Positions 45,014-58,500 of a stretch of 64,000 bases of DNA are shown here, piece after piece. Both the position numbers and the translations under genes were made by a program. Source of the DNA: Allodiplogaster sudhausi (taxonomy: Eukaryota; Nematoda; Chromadorea; Rhabditida; Diplogasteridae). Where the stretch lies: NCBI GenBank assembly GCA_945643635.1, contig CALZFC010000075.1:236001-300000 (forward strand), in the 5' to 3' direction. Each line of letters opens with the position of its first letter. Position 1 is the stretch's first letter. The notes below the pieces were generated by a model that saw nothing but the letters and a program-made list of their open reading frames with translations, had not been told where the DNA came from and searched no databases.

Positions 45014-45721
45014 GAAACGTGAGTTCAAAAGCTAAAACATATCAGGTTGGGATCAGGATTGATAACGATATCTCTTGGTGCTTGCCAGTACAGTTCGTTT
45101 ATTTCTTATGACTAGAGCTGTTCGTTTTTCAATCATGGAAAATTTGGAAAATAAAGTATTAAGTCGCTGCGAAATGTTTTCTATATTCAACGAGCAAAAT
45201 GAAATTCGAAAATTGGGCAGGGCCGGACCCAAAATTGGAGGGCCCGAAGAGGCACATGCCGCCGTGCATACCTGAGAATGAGTGGCTGGCCCAAAATATT
45301 TGGGCCCGTTAGCACCTCTGGTTGTGCATCGGATTCCCTTGTCAGCATGGCTTTTCTTCCACATGGTTCATCGTGATTGTTTGCGTTGCTGTGGGTCCTG
45401 CTTCTTTGATTCAATTCAATTTGTTTATCACGTTGACCGATTTAAGAACATTCAGTGTTGTAAAGTAAATATGTAATCTAGTCTACTACATCAAGAGGCA
45501 GTGAAGAACGACTGCAGTAACAATGCCTTGTCAGAAACTGTTCTTCTAGTGTACACAGCTATTGAGCCATATTGTGCTTGCCAGAAACATGAAGAAGTAC
45601 AGCATTCCAACAGTTGCCATTTCATTCCTAAAAGAGTGGTAGCGCACATTTTCACACCAAGTCATCTTAAATGTGCTTCAATATTTATTGCTAATTTGTG
45701 AATTCCTCTGCTGCTCGCCAG

Positions 45722-45841
45722 AAAGCGAAGAAGCGGAGAGAGCGACCGGCTGTTCCTGCTTCGTTGCAGGCGATAGGGCAGGAAGGCAAACGTGAAGAAG
45801 CTTCTGCATCTTCTCCGCCCACGCCCGCCGATATGGCCTAG
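45722..45841 (+). other. Possible orphan last exon, Lys/Ser/Pro-rich
   Basis: After a CTCGCCAG acceptor an exactly 40-codon frame reads KAKKRRERPAVPASLQAIGQ, then EASASSPPTPADMA and TAG. It resembles the basic tails of nematode CK1-like kinases, but no kinase exon precedes it on this strand. Confidence 0.3.
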
Positions 45842-45898
45842 CGCGAGAAGAAGATCAAGGGAGAAATAAATAAGGATGGCAGAGTATGCACTTTATTC

Positions 45899-48307
45899 TC
45901 ATACTTTCCGCCTAACACTTTTGATCGTTAGAAAGATTTTCACTGAGCATACAAAGACGAGGCAATGCTTTGACGACAACAAAGATCTTGCAAGCTGCGC
46001 GGCATCACTTCCGCGAAGAATTTTGACCAAAACTGACCGATGCACGAGAATCGTCAAGAGAGGGCTCACTAGGCCGTGGATGGCGCAAAAACAACAACAT
46101 GGCACCGAGAACTGTAAAAAGGAGGGTGAGATTGATAAGATTGACTCATCTTCTTTACCCCGTTTAAGCTTAAACCCGATTCCCCGTTCTGCGTAAACCC
46201 TACCATTATCGTGAGCGCGTGCGTCCAGCGAAGGCGCAAGTAAGACGTAGAAGATGGGAGCAAACATGAAGAGGTACGGAACAAAGGCCTGAAAATGTTT
46301 GTGACGACAGATATTTATGTATTTGCGTGTTGTAAAATACGATTTCATATTCGCGTTCTTATATCTCGTGCAATAAATTTTGGCGACAACAAAAGAAATA
46401 CATAGCAAAACCTGAATGGATAACTGCAATGCGAGAGAGTGATGCATTCTTCTTGTCGCGGCGGACATTTTGGTTCGATGCTTGTGCACCAACCTGAAAA
46501 TGTGCCAAATTGTTGTCTTCTTAGTATCAGAAAGATTAATATCTTCTTACCATTAGCAATATTCACCCATTCACAACCCACTATTCACCCACTTTCGCCC
46601 AAATGGTAAAATCCATAGCAATTTTTCCATTAGGGTGAATGGTGGTCGAATGAGTGTGAATGTCTGAAAGGGTGAACTTTTGCAATTTGCCGAAAGACTA
46701 TGTTGACAGCTGCACTAGACGAATGCTCAATGCTACGAATGACGAAAGCGACCAGAAAATGATGACGACATGGACAAAGCAGTGGAGCGTGAGAAAAACG
46801 ACGCCGGCCGTGAGAACGGCGATGGAGTGGAAGAGCGACGGATGCAGCTGCTCGTTGTACATCATGAAGGAGGGCGTCCGCGCAGCGAAGGCGCCCAGAT
46901 TTGGCCCCGCCTGATGATGACTCATACAAGAGTTGATCAGCGAGGAAAGTTCTTATTTACCGAGTGAATGATTCAGATTACTCGTAAGAATCAGAATGCA
47001 AGCGGACGAAAACAAGTTAAATTTTGAAGAGACGTGGCTACTAAATTCATGGAATTCAAACGTTGGCTGTCCTCAACCGTTACACATAGGAAAAAACCGC
47101 GAAATCGCCCTTTAAAGTAGCGCCAAACTCAGACGTAATCAATTTGAATTGCCTCCCCTCAAAATCACATGCTCTCTCGCTCTTGTGTAAGGGAAAAGGG
47201 TTTCTTCCTTCTTTAAAATGGCAACGAACCAGACTCGCTTGCCGCAGAATCTGCTCGCGATCTGGCAGAAGTGGCCACCAGGTGAAGATGCACACGAGGA
47301 ATGTCGCCGAGTAGAGGAGGATGGTCGGAGGCAGCTGAGAATCACTCAACTCTCTTTCTTCTCTCTTCATACACACACGTTGATTGATTGATTGATTACC
47401 GTGCACATAAGGCAAGCACATGTGTTGAGAGGAAAATGATAATAGTAAAGGATAGGAAAGTGTTATAGTTATGAGGAGGGACACGATATTGACAGAACAC
47501 AACACAGAAATAGCTTTGCAACTAACTCGGTATCGGACGGCAATATGATTCGGATAGAATGCCTGGATGATAACGATCATTCGGTAGCAAAAGGCGTTCA
47601 AGATTGCACAGAGCGAGTTGCCGAGCAGCAGGATGCAGACGCACTTCAATTTTTGTTAATATCGTTTTTTCACAATTAATTTAATTTAAGCGTTTAAATT
47701 TGCGTATCTTTACTTAATTTAATACTAGTAAAGCATTTAAAGACTATTTGAATGATATGTTTTGAAATGTTAGCAAACATTCTAAACTTTTCGGAAAACA
47801 ACGAGAACATGTTAATTTTTAAACGAAAGTGATTTTATAATGATAATTATAGATCCTAATTTAGGCAAAACAAAATAAGGATCTATAATTTTCTCCTTCT
47901 TACAACTGCGATATGAACTGAAAGGATGTCGAATGGGAAGGGAATCATTGAAAATCCGGCCAGAAGAGGCAAGAACAACGCAGGCCGAAGGGTCTCGAGA
48001 AAGATATCCGTAAGGAAGGTTGAAATCTGAAAATGGAGGGAGACAAGTCTGTTTAAAAAATAGAGGAGGAAAACTTAGCAGAGACCTACCAGAATGTTCA
48101 TAAGGAAGTAGCGATAATATTTCATCGCGGGAGGAGTGTAAACCATGAGAGTATAGACGGCTATTGCGAATAATGACATGTTTAAGGCACCTTAAGATAT
48201 AAAACATTAACTGAATCAATACACGAACAATAAAACACAAAACAAGAACCTGCAACAAAGTAGTAGATTCCAAGCGATTCATTCACACTTTCATAGACGA
48301 CGAACAT
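45899..48307 (-). CDS. Srh-type serpentine receptor (7TM chemoreceptor)
   Basis: Minus-strand exons: about 48307-48250, 48190-48090, 48026-47904, 47643-47527, 47334-47230, 46910-46753, 46493-46412, 46288-46204, 46111-45899. Helix 1 is ALNMSLFAIAVYTLMVYTPP with the loop AMKYYRYFLMNIL. Helix 2 begins ISTFLTDIFLETLRP, and helix 3 ends LNAFCYRMIVIIQAF. A TM4 exon reads LYSATFLVCIFTWWPL. Helix 5 is IAVLTAGVVFLTLHCFVHVV, followed by TKMSAATRRMHHSLALQLSI, the superfamily motif before helix 6 (AFVPYLFMFAPIFYVLL). Helix 7 is CAIHGLVSPLLTILVHRS, the HG..S signature of Srh. The last exon needs one base fewer in a TTTTT run (46093-46097) to keep phase. The start and the donor of the 46910 exon are tentative. 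Likely a ciliary chemoreceptor. Confidence 0.78.
46630..46690. other. GGGTGAA-type short repeats in an Srh intron
   Basis: Blocks such as ATTCACCCA (46560, 46580) and GGGTGAAT/GGGTGAAC (46635, 46670) form a loose inverted pattern in the intron between exons 46753 and 46493. No further function seen. Confidence 0.3.
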
Positions 48308-49227
48308 TGCAAGAGCAAACTCGCTAGGAAAAGTGAGTATTGCGAATTGAAACCGTTCGCTAGATTTCGTCCTGTGCAAATTTGTATCAATTTCAGACAC
48401 GGAAAGCAATTAGCGTTTGAAGAGCTAATGTTCCCTGAGCTCGAACGTCACAACCACAAAAACTAATTAGTGGCATTTTAAAAGGCCTTCCTATCATTTC
48501 CAGGCAGCTGCGTTCTCTGTCCAAATAGCATGAAATGATGTTTGAACTTTCCGTCTCTTACTTCCACAATTCATTTACATAAATTGTTCAGTTTTGTGAT
48601 CCGTTCCTCAGTGTCAAAATAGGCATGTTTACTTCAGGTGGCCATTGAGGATGGGGTTCTTGAATACTTCTTTAAAAGAAACTGTATAGAAACTTTTGTT
48701 GTACTTCTACATGAACTTTTTTTAAGTAGTGCTGCCAACTTGCACTGAAAGGCGATTGCTCAAACGCAAACTCTCTATCGGGCAGCTCATTAATTTACTC
48801 CAGCCGGGCAATCTTCAGCGAGGAGTCCACGGAAGTGATCGGAAAGTCACGAAAGGCGCTTGCTCACGAAAAAGAGGAGCACAAAGAAGACACAGAAGCA
48901 TAGAACACTCCAAGTGAACAGCTGTTATGAAAGCTTGTAAAAAGCTCACTGTTTATACGTCAAATTATTCAATTTCTTGTTGAAGAGAGAGCATTATTTC
49001 AAAGTGCGCTTCGTAGACTTCGGTGCTGCAAAAGAAAAAAAACTGAGTATCTCTTCCTTTCACCGCAAGCGCTCACGAGATGTCCTTGAATGATAGCGCT
49101 GTTTTGCTTCGGTGCTTTGCTGGAACGGCTGTTCGCTAGGCGGCGCCCGCTCAAACTTTCTCGGACAACCTTGCAACCGCGCCCGAGAAGTGTCGCGGCA
49201 TTCAATGCCCTTATCGACCTGACACCG
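48308..49227. other. Intergenic region between divergent genes
   Basis: This is the 5' flank of both the Srh gene (minus) and the Thr-rich secreted-protein gene (plus). No exon was recognised apart from a possible upstream extension of the first Srh exon to a Met at 48409. Confidence 0.4.
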
Positions 49228-51730
49228 ATGATACTCTCGCCTCTCCTCCTCCTCTCAATCACTTGCTCCTTTCGATCAGCTGAGACATGCGCGCCGACAG
49301 GCGAATCTGGTGAGATTTCGCATAAAATATTTCATTTTAAATCATACAAAATGAAAAGCTTCGATAATGTGTTTTTGTTTCTTTTTCTCTTTTTTTCAAA
49401 TAAAAAAAAACATGACTTTTGATTAAGGTTTCTTCACAACTACTACAACGCTTGCCCCGGGTGAGACGACTACTACTGATATCTTCCCCACGACAAGCAC
49501 AACAGTTGCTCCTTTAGGTTGTAGTCCCGAAGATGAAACTTAAGGATCTTATCTTTAATATAAAACAATGAACCATATCAAACAACACTGAATATCGCGT
49601 TGCTGTTTCATTTTCTGTGCGAATTACCACAAAATTTGTGAGTAACTTGTCTATATTGATATGTCAAATTAGAAAAAAAAACTTTAAAAGAAAGTTACGA
49701 AAAACAAAGGGAAAATTGATAGTATATTAAAGAACTAACAGCTTATGTCCTATATAAAAAGTTTCCGTTGATAATGCAGAGGTGACAATGACTACCGTAA
49801 CAATGCCGACCAAACGACAACACCGACCACCACCACGACCACCGTCTGCCCTTGCATGCCTCTTACCATGTGATGCTCAGCTGCCAATCCGGGCTGCGAC
49901 TTGTCCTTCACCATGATCACTGTGCGACATTTTCTTTGCTATACTTATCAATAATGGCTAAGGTGGCATTGGAATCAAACAAGTTGTGTTTCTTTCTTGT
50001 GGCGAGGCTTAATTAAGCAATCACACTTTTGTTCACGCCTTTTCCTATGAGATATCACCATAATAATAATTGATTGATCAAAAAGTCTTTTTTTTTTTAG
50101 CAAACGTGCACTTCTGCAATGATCGACTGCGGTTCAGCGTGCGTCGGGCCGTGCCGCGTAGTCTACGTTGACAGGTTAATCATGGATTAACACTTTATAA
50201 TGATGAATAAAAAAAACGCCGTTAAAATATCTATGTGACGATGTGAACGGAAGATGTAAGTGAAAACGAACTTCGATTTTCATTTTCACAGATGTTTTAT
50301 GACAGGATAACAGAATATGTAAGCGAGTGGAAGCAGAAAATGGTCATGCATAAAAAAGATAACTAGGATGAGGATAAATTGCACAATAGTAAATATGTAG
50401 ATAGATTAGTAGCAAGCTAAATTGGTTGCCATCACTGCAGCGCTGGTGTAACCGGCATCGGTGAGTCTTTTCCCAGCACAGCGACCTGCAACGCGGCGAA
50501 CGGGTTTTGGGTCAGCAGCCCGCCATACATGGAAGTCGGAGTCGGCGTATATTGTGGGACGCCTTAGAGCATTGAAGGAGAGACAAGCCATGACCTCTCG
50601 TGGGCATCTCATACCTCATTCACTCAGATTCCGGCATTTTTAGTTATTCTAACCCAAATTTGACAATTTGAATTTCAAGATTATTTACAGGCTGCCTATT
50701 TTCTTCTTGTTATTGTCTTTCTTCCTCCTGACATTTTGCATAGCTCTTCTATATAACTAAGTAAGCCAGAGCCCAGAGCGAGTCATATTATTTCTCCCAT
50801 TCATCAGGAGCATATTTATTACCTCTATGCGGTGGTTTTTCTATTAAATGTTGCGCTATAACTGCCAATCCCGTTCTCATAAACATACATACCTTCAATA
50901 TGTTGTTGCAGCTTAATAAATGTATGTATGTATGCGTGCGCCTTCAACGCGACACTCGACCACAACAAGCACAGTGTAAGGAAGAGGAAAGGCATTGGAG
51001 AAATGCTAGGATATCTATCAAGAACGATGGATTGCATCTCTCGAAATCCCATGATAAGTAACACATTCGTGCTGCAATAACGGGTCTGCATTGACGACAT
51101 CGAGAAATCTATTTCGTAACAATAAATGTTTATATTCATTTAAGAAATACAAAAAGTGGATAAACAGTAAAGCTAAAATAATAATAATAAAGTTAATTTT
51201 AAAAAATGTCAAACAATAAAATTATAATTAATTAACAAGAGCAATTAATTGGTTGAGGTGACGGTCGCAGCGGCGGGCAGCTTGAACGATAACTTCATCG
51301 TCGGCTGCACGCCCCTCGAATGCAACACGGACGTGTTCGTGCCTTCCTTTGGCAAGCTCCGCAGCCAATTCTAATTGCAACCATATCCGTCAATCCTTAA
51401 AGTGAAACTCGACCAATAATTGGCTGTGCATGATGCAAAAATGAAACTGGCAAAACAAGATTGCAAATTATTTCCTATTTCGTGCTCAGCAGGCATTCAA
51501 AGCATTGTAAGGCAGTTTCAGCATTTTTCCACAAGAAACTACAAATATTTGATTATAACCTAAAATTCAGCTCCATCTGCACGTGTTCGTGCGAGTCTCA
51601 CTTCTGCAACCGCAATGTCAACGAGGAGTCGCTCGTCTCTCCACTCCGCGCACTTCACAAAATGCAATACAAACTGGCGAGTACAAACCATGCGGCAATA
51701 AAGGGGCTTGCAGGAAGGGAACTATTTTGA
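49228..51730 (+). CDS. Secreted Thr-rich / Cys-rich protein (mucin-like stalk plus Ly6-like end)
   Basis: Six exons, 49228-49309, 49428-49517, 49782-49843, 50101-50174, 51281-51334 and 51571-51730, keep phase throughout and give 173 residues. A signal peptide (MILSPLLLLSITCSFRSA) is followed by two Thr-rich exons (FFTTTTTLAPGETTTTDIFP and QTTTPTTTTT), likely O-glycosylated. Then comes a cysteine-rich part: CTSAMIDCGSACVGPC, VGCTPLECNTD and CTCSCESHFCNRNV. The spacing and final C..(H/D)FCN resemble three-finger (Ly6/uPAR) domains. No GPI signal was seen at the C-terminus. If intron 2 is retained, a 65-residue form ends at 49543. The model was built by hand from splice sites, so exon choice at 50-51 kb is tentative. 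Confidence 0.45.
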
Positions 51731-51860
51731 AGCCGGCATCTTCGCTTTCATAAAACGGATAGAGCGTATAATTTACGGGGCAAATGGAAAGTAAATACCT
51801 GTTCGATTTGGCTACTGAATTTTAAAAACAACATTATATTTTTTCCGCTTTCTTTCGTAG

Positions 51861-52383
51861 ACACTTTTCCATGGGCTCCCTCGCCATTCTCGTCTTTCTC
51901 ATTCTCGTGACAGTCGGTTCGTGTCAGCAGCACCAACGAGTTGGAAAACCGCTTGAGCTATATTAAGCAGTTTTTAGGTCTATTTAAATTTGTTTTGGAT
52001 CTGCAAGTGGTGCAATATGGAGAGAGGCGGGAATATTAAATGAAGTAGACTACAAAAAATGTATAAGCTTATTCTACACTTTTACAGGCTTGATTAACCT
52101 TGCGCGACTGGATGAACGCTCTCGAGGTTCGTTTGTACAACAACATAGACATTTCTCAAGCATTTCATTCCCCCTAAAAATACTCTCTTTTCTTGTTTGC
52201 GGAGGAGGCTCGAGACATGCTCATAGGTGGGATCGACTTCTGTATTCTCCTCATATATTGATGCCTATTTTCATTTAAGGCGCTTATTATTCTTCTAATT
52301 TAAGTAAGAAGACCTTTCAAACCTTGTCACAAAAACCAAAAAAAAATATATTAAAATTCTTTTCAGAAGACAAGAAGTTGTGA
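51861..52383 (+). CDS. Tiny three-exon secreted peptide (33 residues)
   Basis: Exons 51861-51916 (ATG at 51871), 52088-52126 and 52367-52383 are all phase 1. They encode a hydrophobic leader MGSLAILVFLILVTVG, then LINLARLDERSREDKKL and a stop. CTTTCGTAG ten bases before the ATG would suit spliced-leader trans-splicing. An AATAAA signal lies near 52467. Alternative: reading on from exon 1 without splicing gives MGSLAILVFLILVTVGSCQQ..LELY. Either product is a very small secreted or single-helix protein of unknown function. Confidence 0.35.
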
Positions 52384-52479
52384 AGAGATGCGAGCCAGTC
52401 GTCAAGAAGTTGCTCTGAGATTCCAGAGGAGTCTTTTTCTCGCTTTCCTTCGTTCCTTTCCGGGGAAATAAAATGCAAA

Positions 52480-55400
52480 AAGAACGGTTGTTTTTGCTAC
52501 TTACAGTAGATTTGTTTATCGAGGCATAGCGAAAAACACACTGTGTAGATTTTGTGGATAATCTTTAAGAAGATCACAAAATTGATTGTCACATAATGGA
52601 ATAATGGAAAGTTAAAGGAAGTATCCGACGAAAAAATAACTTTTTCCTTTATATATCCATATGATCAAGTCTGGCCTAAAAGATCGAACAGAGGTGGTCC
52701 CGCTTTACGAAAGTCAGTATTTAGCCAGAAATTTGCATTTGTTTTTTGGAATACGGCAGAAAACGTCTCTGTCGATGCACCCGGTGTATGCTCAAAACCA
52801 AGCAAGGAGTGCCAACTGGTGGGAAGAAGAGGCAGTCTCTGCACGTATTGCCCACTTAGCACCCCATTTTCACCAAGGGATGAGAGATACAGACGTTAGA
52901 GAAAAGAGAGACAATGAAAGAAGTCGAGGGAGGTTAGATACACATACGTTTCAAATTTGAAATTTTGTAGCGGCCGCTAAAAAAGGCTCATCCAGTTGGG
53001 AGTTTAGCACTGTTTGAAACGTAATTCTATCAGATACGGTTTTCTTTCGTCGGATGCTTCCTTTAATGATAGCCAACAGAAAAGAGAGCAATCGGAGATA
53101 TATCCCTCCACCAAGGGTGGTTCTTCACTTCTTTTTGATGTTGATATCTCTCGCTTTCATTCTCTTCTCTTACAAATTCTTCACAGTCGTCGTTACTCTG
53201 ATTGCGTCACAGCGGAACTCGACCTTTGTCAACTGCAAGTGTAATCAATTTCATTTAATTTCATAGCATCAATTTTTCCATTTTTCCCTTAACCATGAGA
53301 TCCAATAGAAAATGAAATCTGTAACATTTCCCAACCTCATCATCATTCGAAAGCTATTTTCATGCTCTATTCAACCATGTAGTTTTCAGTCGATTTCTTT
53401 ATATCCTTGAGTACAATTAGTTTAAGTAATTCAGGCATATTTTAGTCAAAATTCTAGTACCTTGCCGAACAATACCATCGAATTGAACATATTTTAGCAT
53501 GTTTCTTATTCGATGGCTAAGGTTGACATAGCTTCCAATCAGCCGATTTCTTTATATTCTAGAATACAATTTGTTTAAGTAATTCAGGGAAATTTTATTC
53601 AAAATTCTAGTACACTTGCCGCACAATACCATCGGATTGAACATATTTTAGCACCACATCACCTTCACAGTTGACGATGGGGATTTGGAATTTGGAATCA
53701 CCATCGTCGAATCCCCACCCTAAACCTATCATTTGAGACTGGCAAACCCGTTTTTGAATATCCGACCCCGACATAGCATCACTTTAAGTTTGTCCGGACT
53801 GCGGACGAACGTTGTCCGCGGTGGTCATAGCGTGCTCAAACAGCAAGCATGTTATGTCCACTGCTCTATTAATCATGTGAATTAGTTCGAAGATGCTCTT
53901 CGAAAATATATACATCATTATTACTATAGAAATAGTAGTAAATGATCGATTTCATCCTCCTAAAACTTCTGCAACTCATGCCGAGTGCAAGGATCTCGCA
54001 TAGGTGGCAGACCGCATGTAAAAAGGATAAAAATGTTATTGCAGAGATCTCATAGAATACAGCTAAACCATTTATCCAATAAAAAAACTAACAGAAGATT
54101 AAAGAAAGAAATAATTTTGTCCAACATGCATAAATGTGCAACCTGGGTAGCATGAGTAATTGATTTTTTTTATCGCTTTGTAGTTTATCAAAAACCAATA
54201 TTCTGCTACTGACGATCTATTAGTACAAAGCAGCATCCCTGAAAATTTCATTAAAGGAAGTCTCCGGCGTATGTTTGGACAAGCAATTCAAAATAGGCAT
54301 TTGACCCATGAAGAGGGCCTCAAGCTGCCACTGGCTAAAATATGCCTAGTTCTCTACCCAATAGTAGTTAGTGGGTGATATAAACCGAATTTATTTTTTT
54401 TTCGCAAAATGGAGTCGATTTAAACATCACAATTAAGCATTTTCCGCGCAATATATCTGGATAATAGTGTCTAAGTACAATGTTGGCTTATTTCGGAGTA
54501 ATAAATTTTTGAAAACTTTGTCATTGCTATTTTCGGAAAAAATTCGTATGAACCCCGGTTCTTCAGGTAGAATTCGGCGTTTAATACAGCACGATTAAGA
54601 TCAGCGTTATAATAATTATCATGCATATTTGATGAGCCAATCTGATGGTTTCGTAACATTTTACTGGAGTTCATTTGTTTTTTTTTTCGACTTTTTCAAA
54701 ACCCGGCCGACATAGGTGCAACTTTTACCGAGTGAGTCACCAACCGTGCAACTCACTCGGTTTAATTACCCAAGTTTGAGGTATTTTTATAGTTTGAGGT
54801 ATAACTCTGCTCAGAGTTACCGTAGACACATGGTTTATACCTATAATTGACCGTTTATCAAGAGCTTTTAGCACATTGGCGAGGCTGGAAGTGATAGGAA
54901 GGTGAAGGTCAGATTAGGGTGCACTGATCTCCACCCCCTCCTCTCCGGGTTCAGCTTCATATGAATTGAGGAATACGGCTCACTTTCAATCTGGCGCGTG
55001 TCCTTACATTTCAACTTAATTTTTTCATTGCATTATATGTATGTTGTCACATCCTTAAAAGATGTAAATAGAAAATTAAACAAGTCTGCAATTCTATTCA
55101 TCAGACGAATTGATTGAAAAAAGCTCGCTCCTGATTATTTCCTGTTCTCTATAAACGTTTTAATGCTTTAAAATAGCTATTGCGAGCATTTATTCTCTCA
55201 ATTTTTTTACCTACTTCTTGAAATCGAGAAATATAGCTGTTGGTCCATTTGCCCGATCATGCCCATCACTAATTTCTTTCTTTTTGATCGACGAACATGC
55301 CTGCGTAACCGGGCTGATTGCGTTCTCTAGCCGAGTGTACTCACGTTCTTTCTTCATTTTGATCTCCCTGCCAAATGTCTGTCTCTCTCTCTCCCCCTCT

Positions 55401-55577
55401 CCTTCTGTCTCACATATCTCTCTCTCTCTCGCTCTCTCTCTCCTTCTGTCTCACCCTTCCGTCTCTAATTTATGATGTGAGAGCTGCGCAGATCAGTGTA
55501 TCTTCATAAGTCGACAGTGCAAGCAAGCTCCAATAAGAAACATTTATGGCGGAAAAGCGTTGGGTCATGGCTGCCTT
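52480..55577. other. No gene recognised
   Basis: No exon with domain or splice support was found. The stretch holds the roughly 113-bp tandem duplication at 53.4-53.65 kb and a CT-rich tract at 55378-55466. The rest is AT-rich unique-looking sequence. Confidence 0.45.
53387..53653. repeat. Direct duplication of about 113 bp
   Basis: Unit 1 (53387-53499) and unit 2 (53540-53653) share CAG(T/C)CGATTTCTTTATAT, GTTTAAGTAATTCAGG, CAAAATTCTAGTAC and ACAATACCATCG(A/G)ATTGAA, with about 10% differences and a 40-bp spacer. No coding signal. Confidence 0.8.
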
Positions 55578-58500
55578 CTACCAGATTTCACAACGGTCCG
55601 CAGGATTCATCGCGGAGCCGACCGGGCAATTGTATGCCTGAAAGTACATACAATGTTTACTCCGCTAAATGTTTTTTTAAAAATTTACTTGAGGATCAAC
55701 TTTAGGAATTCTATGACCTCGGCAAACTCCGGCAGATTTGCAAGGGTGACTTTAATGCGAGTGCGCGCAGGCGAATGTACGTCCGTGAGAAGCTGATAGG
55801 ACAAAGCCTCCTTCTTCACATTGCGGCACCACGGCTAAACAGACATTTTTTAACCGTTTTTTATTGATTTTAAAGCTACGCGATGCACGAATATACTGCA
55901 TAATGCTAGTATTAAAGTGAATGGCTTGCCTGGGCAAAGCCGACAAAAAAAGTTGTTCGTTGGTGAGCTGGTCGACATCTTCAGATGCTTGCGGTAAGCC
56001 TGGAACAACGGTTTAAGGTGAACAAACGCTGCCCGCTTTTCTGTGACAACTATTAATATTAAATAGTTACACAGGGGAAAAGGTACTGTCCATTTGACAG
56101 ACCCACCCCGATCTTGGGCCTCCCAAAGCCATACCCCACAATGTTTTTGAGTAACATTTAGGCAGAAACAGCAAACCCATTCTGCCGTGTAATTAATCTT
56201 GACAAAACTGACGCCAGTTTGGTCAAATGTTAATGAAAGTTTCATTTCGAGCTCAGTGAAATTTTAATGAAATATTTTGTCATCTTTCATCTGGGAAGAG
56301 ATTTTGAATTTTCTTTTTCTTATGCTATTTTCTTTCTTTCTACATGGTTTTTTGCATAGGTTTCTATTTAAATTTATTTATGTACATACATAAATATGTT
56401 TACATAGAAATATACGTCTATATATGTATGTTGAGAAGTATGAACAACTTATTGGTTCCCATTCGGGGTCGACAACCCAATTTGCCGTACATTCGACAAC
56501 ATCCTATGCTATTCTTCGCTCCCAATGAGAGGCTCCTTTGTGATCGCTTCCGGATGAGACCAGCTCGAGTCAGGCAGCTTGTCCAGCACCTCGTGGCGGC
56601 TCTCAACCACTACTCTCTCGGAGACTGGGCGATCTCCGAAGAGAACCAGGCAAGCCGAGCAATCCGACTGTGATGTAAAGACGGCAAGACAGAGTTTCAA
56701 AATAGGCGAGAGGTGGTGAGAGAGAGGAAAAGAGGTAAAAGTGATGAATCTCAGGGAGGTTAGGTGGTAGAAGTGCATGAAACAAGGAATCTCAAGGAGG
56801 ATAAGAGGGAGAAGTGCATGAAATAAGAAATTTCAATCTGAAAGCATTATTAAGAAAAATAATAATGGAGACAGGAAAAGCTGAAAAAATTGCTAGTTAT
56901 AACACATTCGACAGGTTCTCATAAGTAGATATGAAAAAAGGAAAGCATTCTAAGATTCACTCGGACAGCAACACACAATCCTTGTGTTTTTGCCCATTTT
57001 TCATTTCCGTTATTATTGAGATGACGAACTTGAAGTTGAATGACATTGGTACTTGGGCAATCTTTCGGTCACAAATATGAGATAGCGTACAAAAGTGAGA
57101 GAGGAAAAGATTCTAAAGAGCTTTTAGAAACTTTTCCTCTCTCACTTTCACACACTATTTCGTTATACATGACAAACTTCAGTGAACTTTTTCGTTGAAT
57201 TCATTTTTAAACCTGCACAAACATTTTCTTTTCTTTTTCGGAAGTTGGATGAAGTTTGGCCTTTCTCCATAGTAAACCGGCGTAAAACCTTCATGAACTT
57301 TCAATTTGAGCTCGTTAATATTTCACTCAACCTTCGTTTCAATTTTCTTCCTAGATTAATTGCACGGCTGGTTTCCGGGCCCAATACCTCCTTCCCCATC
57401 CCAATTCTCAGGTTCCTCGACAGTGGCTTTTATTCTCCTGCCTGTTGAGGTACGCTAAGTCAAGGTAAGTCCCATTTCAAAACGAACTCGAAAAGATTGT
57501 TTGATGCCGCCGTTGTCTGCAATGTTCTCTCCCAGCGTAAGACTTCCATTCACGCTCTGCTGGATTCGGTCGAACTAGGAGAGTTTCAATGACACACAGA
57601 AGAAGAACTTTCATAGTATCAAAAGTACTACTTATGCACTTTGTAAAGCTGCCTTAATTAATTCTTTACGCGAAAAAGATATTAAATCAACGGACATATT
57701 CAGCAGAGTATAGTTTGACGAAACATTTTGACCGTTCGTCAAACTCTTTTTGGCTCCCACCAGTCGCGAAAGTTTCCGTTGCCATCAAAGTATTTGCCTT
57801 AGGCGTACAAGAGGGCTATTTTTTAATGTATAATAATAAAAATTTTAATATTTCTTCCCAAGAAGTTGTGTGTCTCTCGACCTGTGTCGTCGAAGCCATG
57901 TGTGAACTCATGTCCGACGACACTTCCAATGGCGCCATAATTGAGTGCGAGTGTCAAGCCGTGGCAGAAGAAAGGCGACTGCAGAATTCCGGCAGGGAGA
58001 TCTGACAATCGATAAGGGCTTGGTGACTATTTGTCAGTACAACAGTTAATTAAAAATTATACACATATTTATGTACATACAGTCCCGCCCAACATTTCAG
58101 GTACATAAATTAATTAGATTAATTAGATTAATTTAAATAATTTCAATTGGAATTTGAGCGATATTAGGCACTTTACGCAGTTTCTTGTGTTTGTTAGGGT
58201 GGTTTTTGACGTGCTGAACAAGTACATACAGTCAGATTTTAAAGAGAATCTCAAATGACCGCTTAAAAACGAATTCGGCCGGTTTTATTAGGGTTATGAC
58301 CGTCTTTTAGGTGCTGTCGTCTTGTGTTATCGAAGTCACTTAAAACACGGCCATGAGCCCTTCTAAAAACTGCCGAATTCGTTTTTAAACGGTCATTTCG
58401 GATTCTTTTTAAAATCTGACTGTATGTACTTGTTCAGCATGTCAAAAACCACCCTAACAAACACAAGAAACTGCTTAAACGTGCCTAGTATCGCTCAAAT

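Noticed and set aside
50406..50643. Overlapping Arg-rich frames on both strands
   Set aside because: No domain, no splice support, and composition differs from the accepted exons.
53401..53653. CRISPR-like or satellite array
   Set aside because: Only two units with a 40-bp spacer; the genome is eukaryotic.
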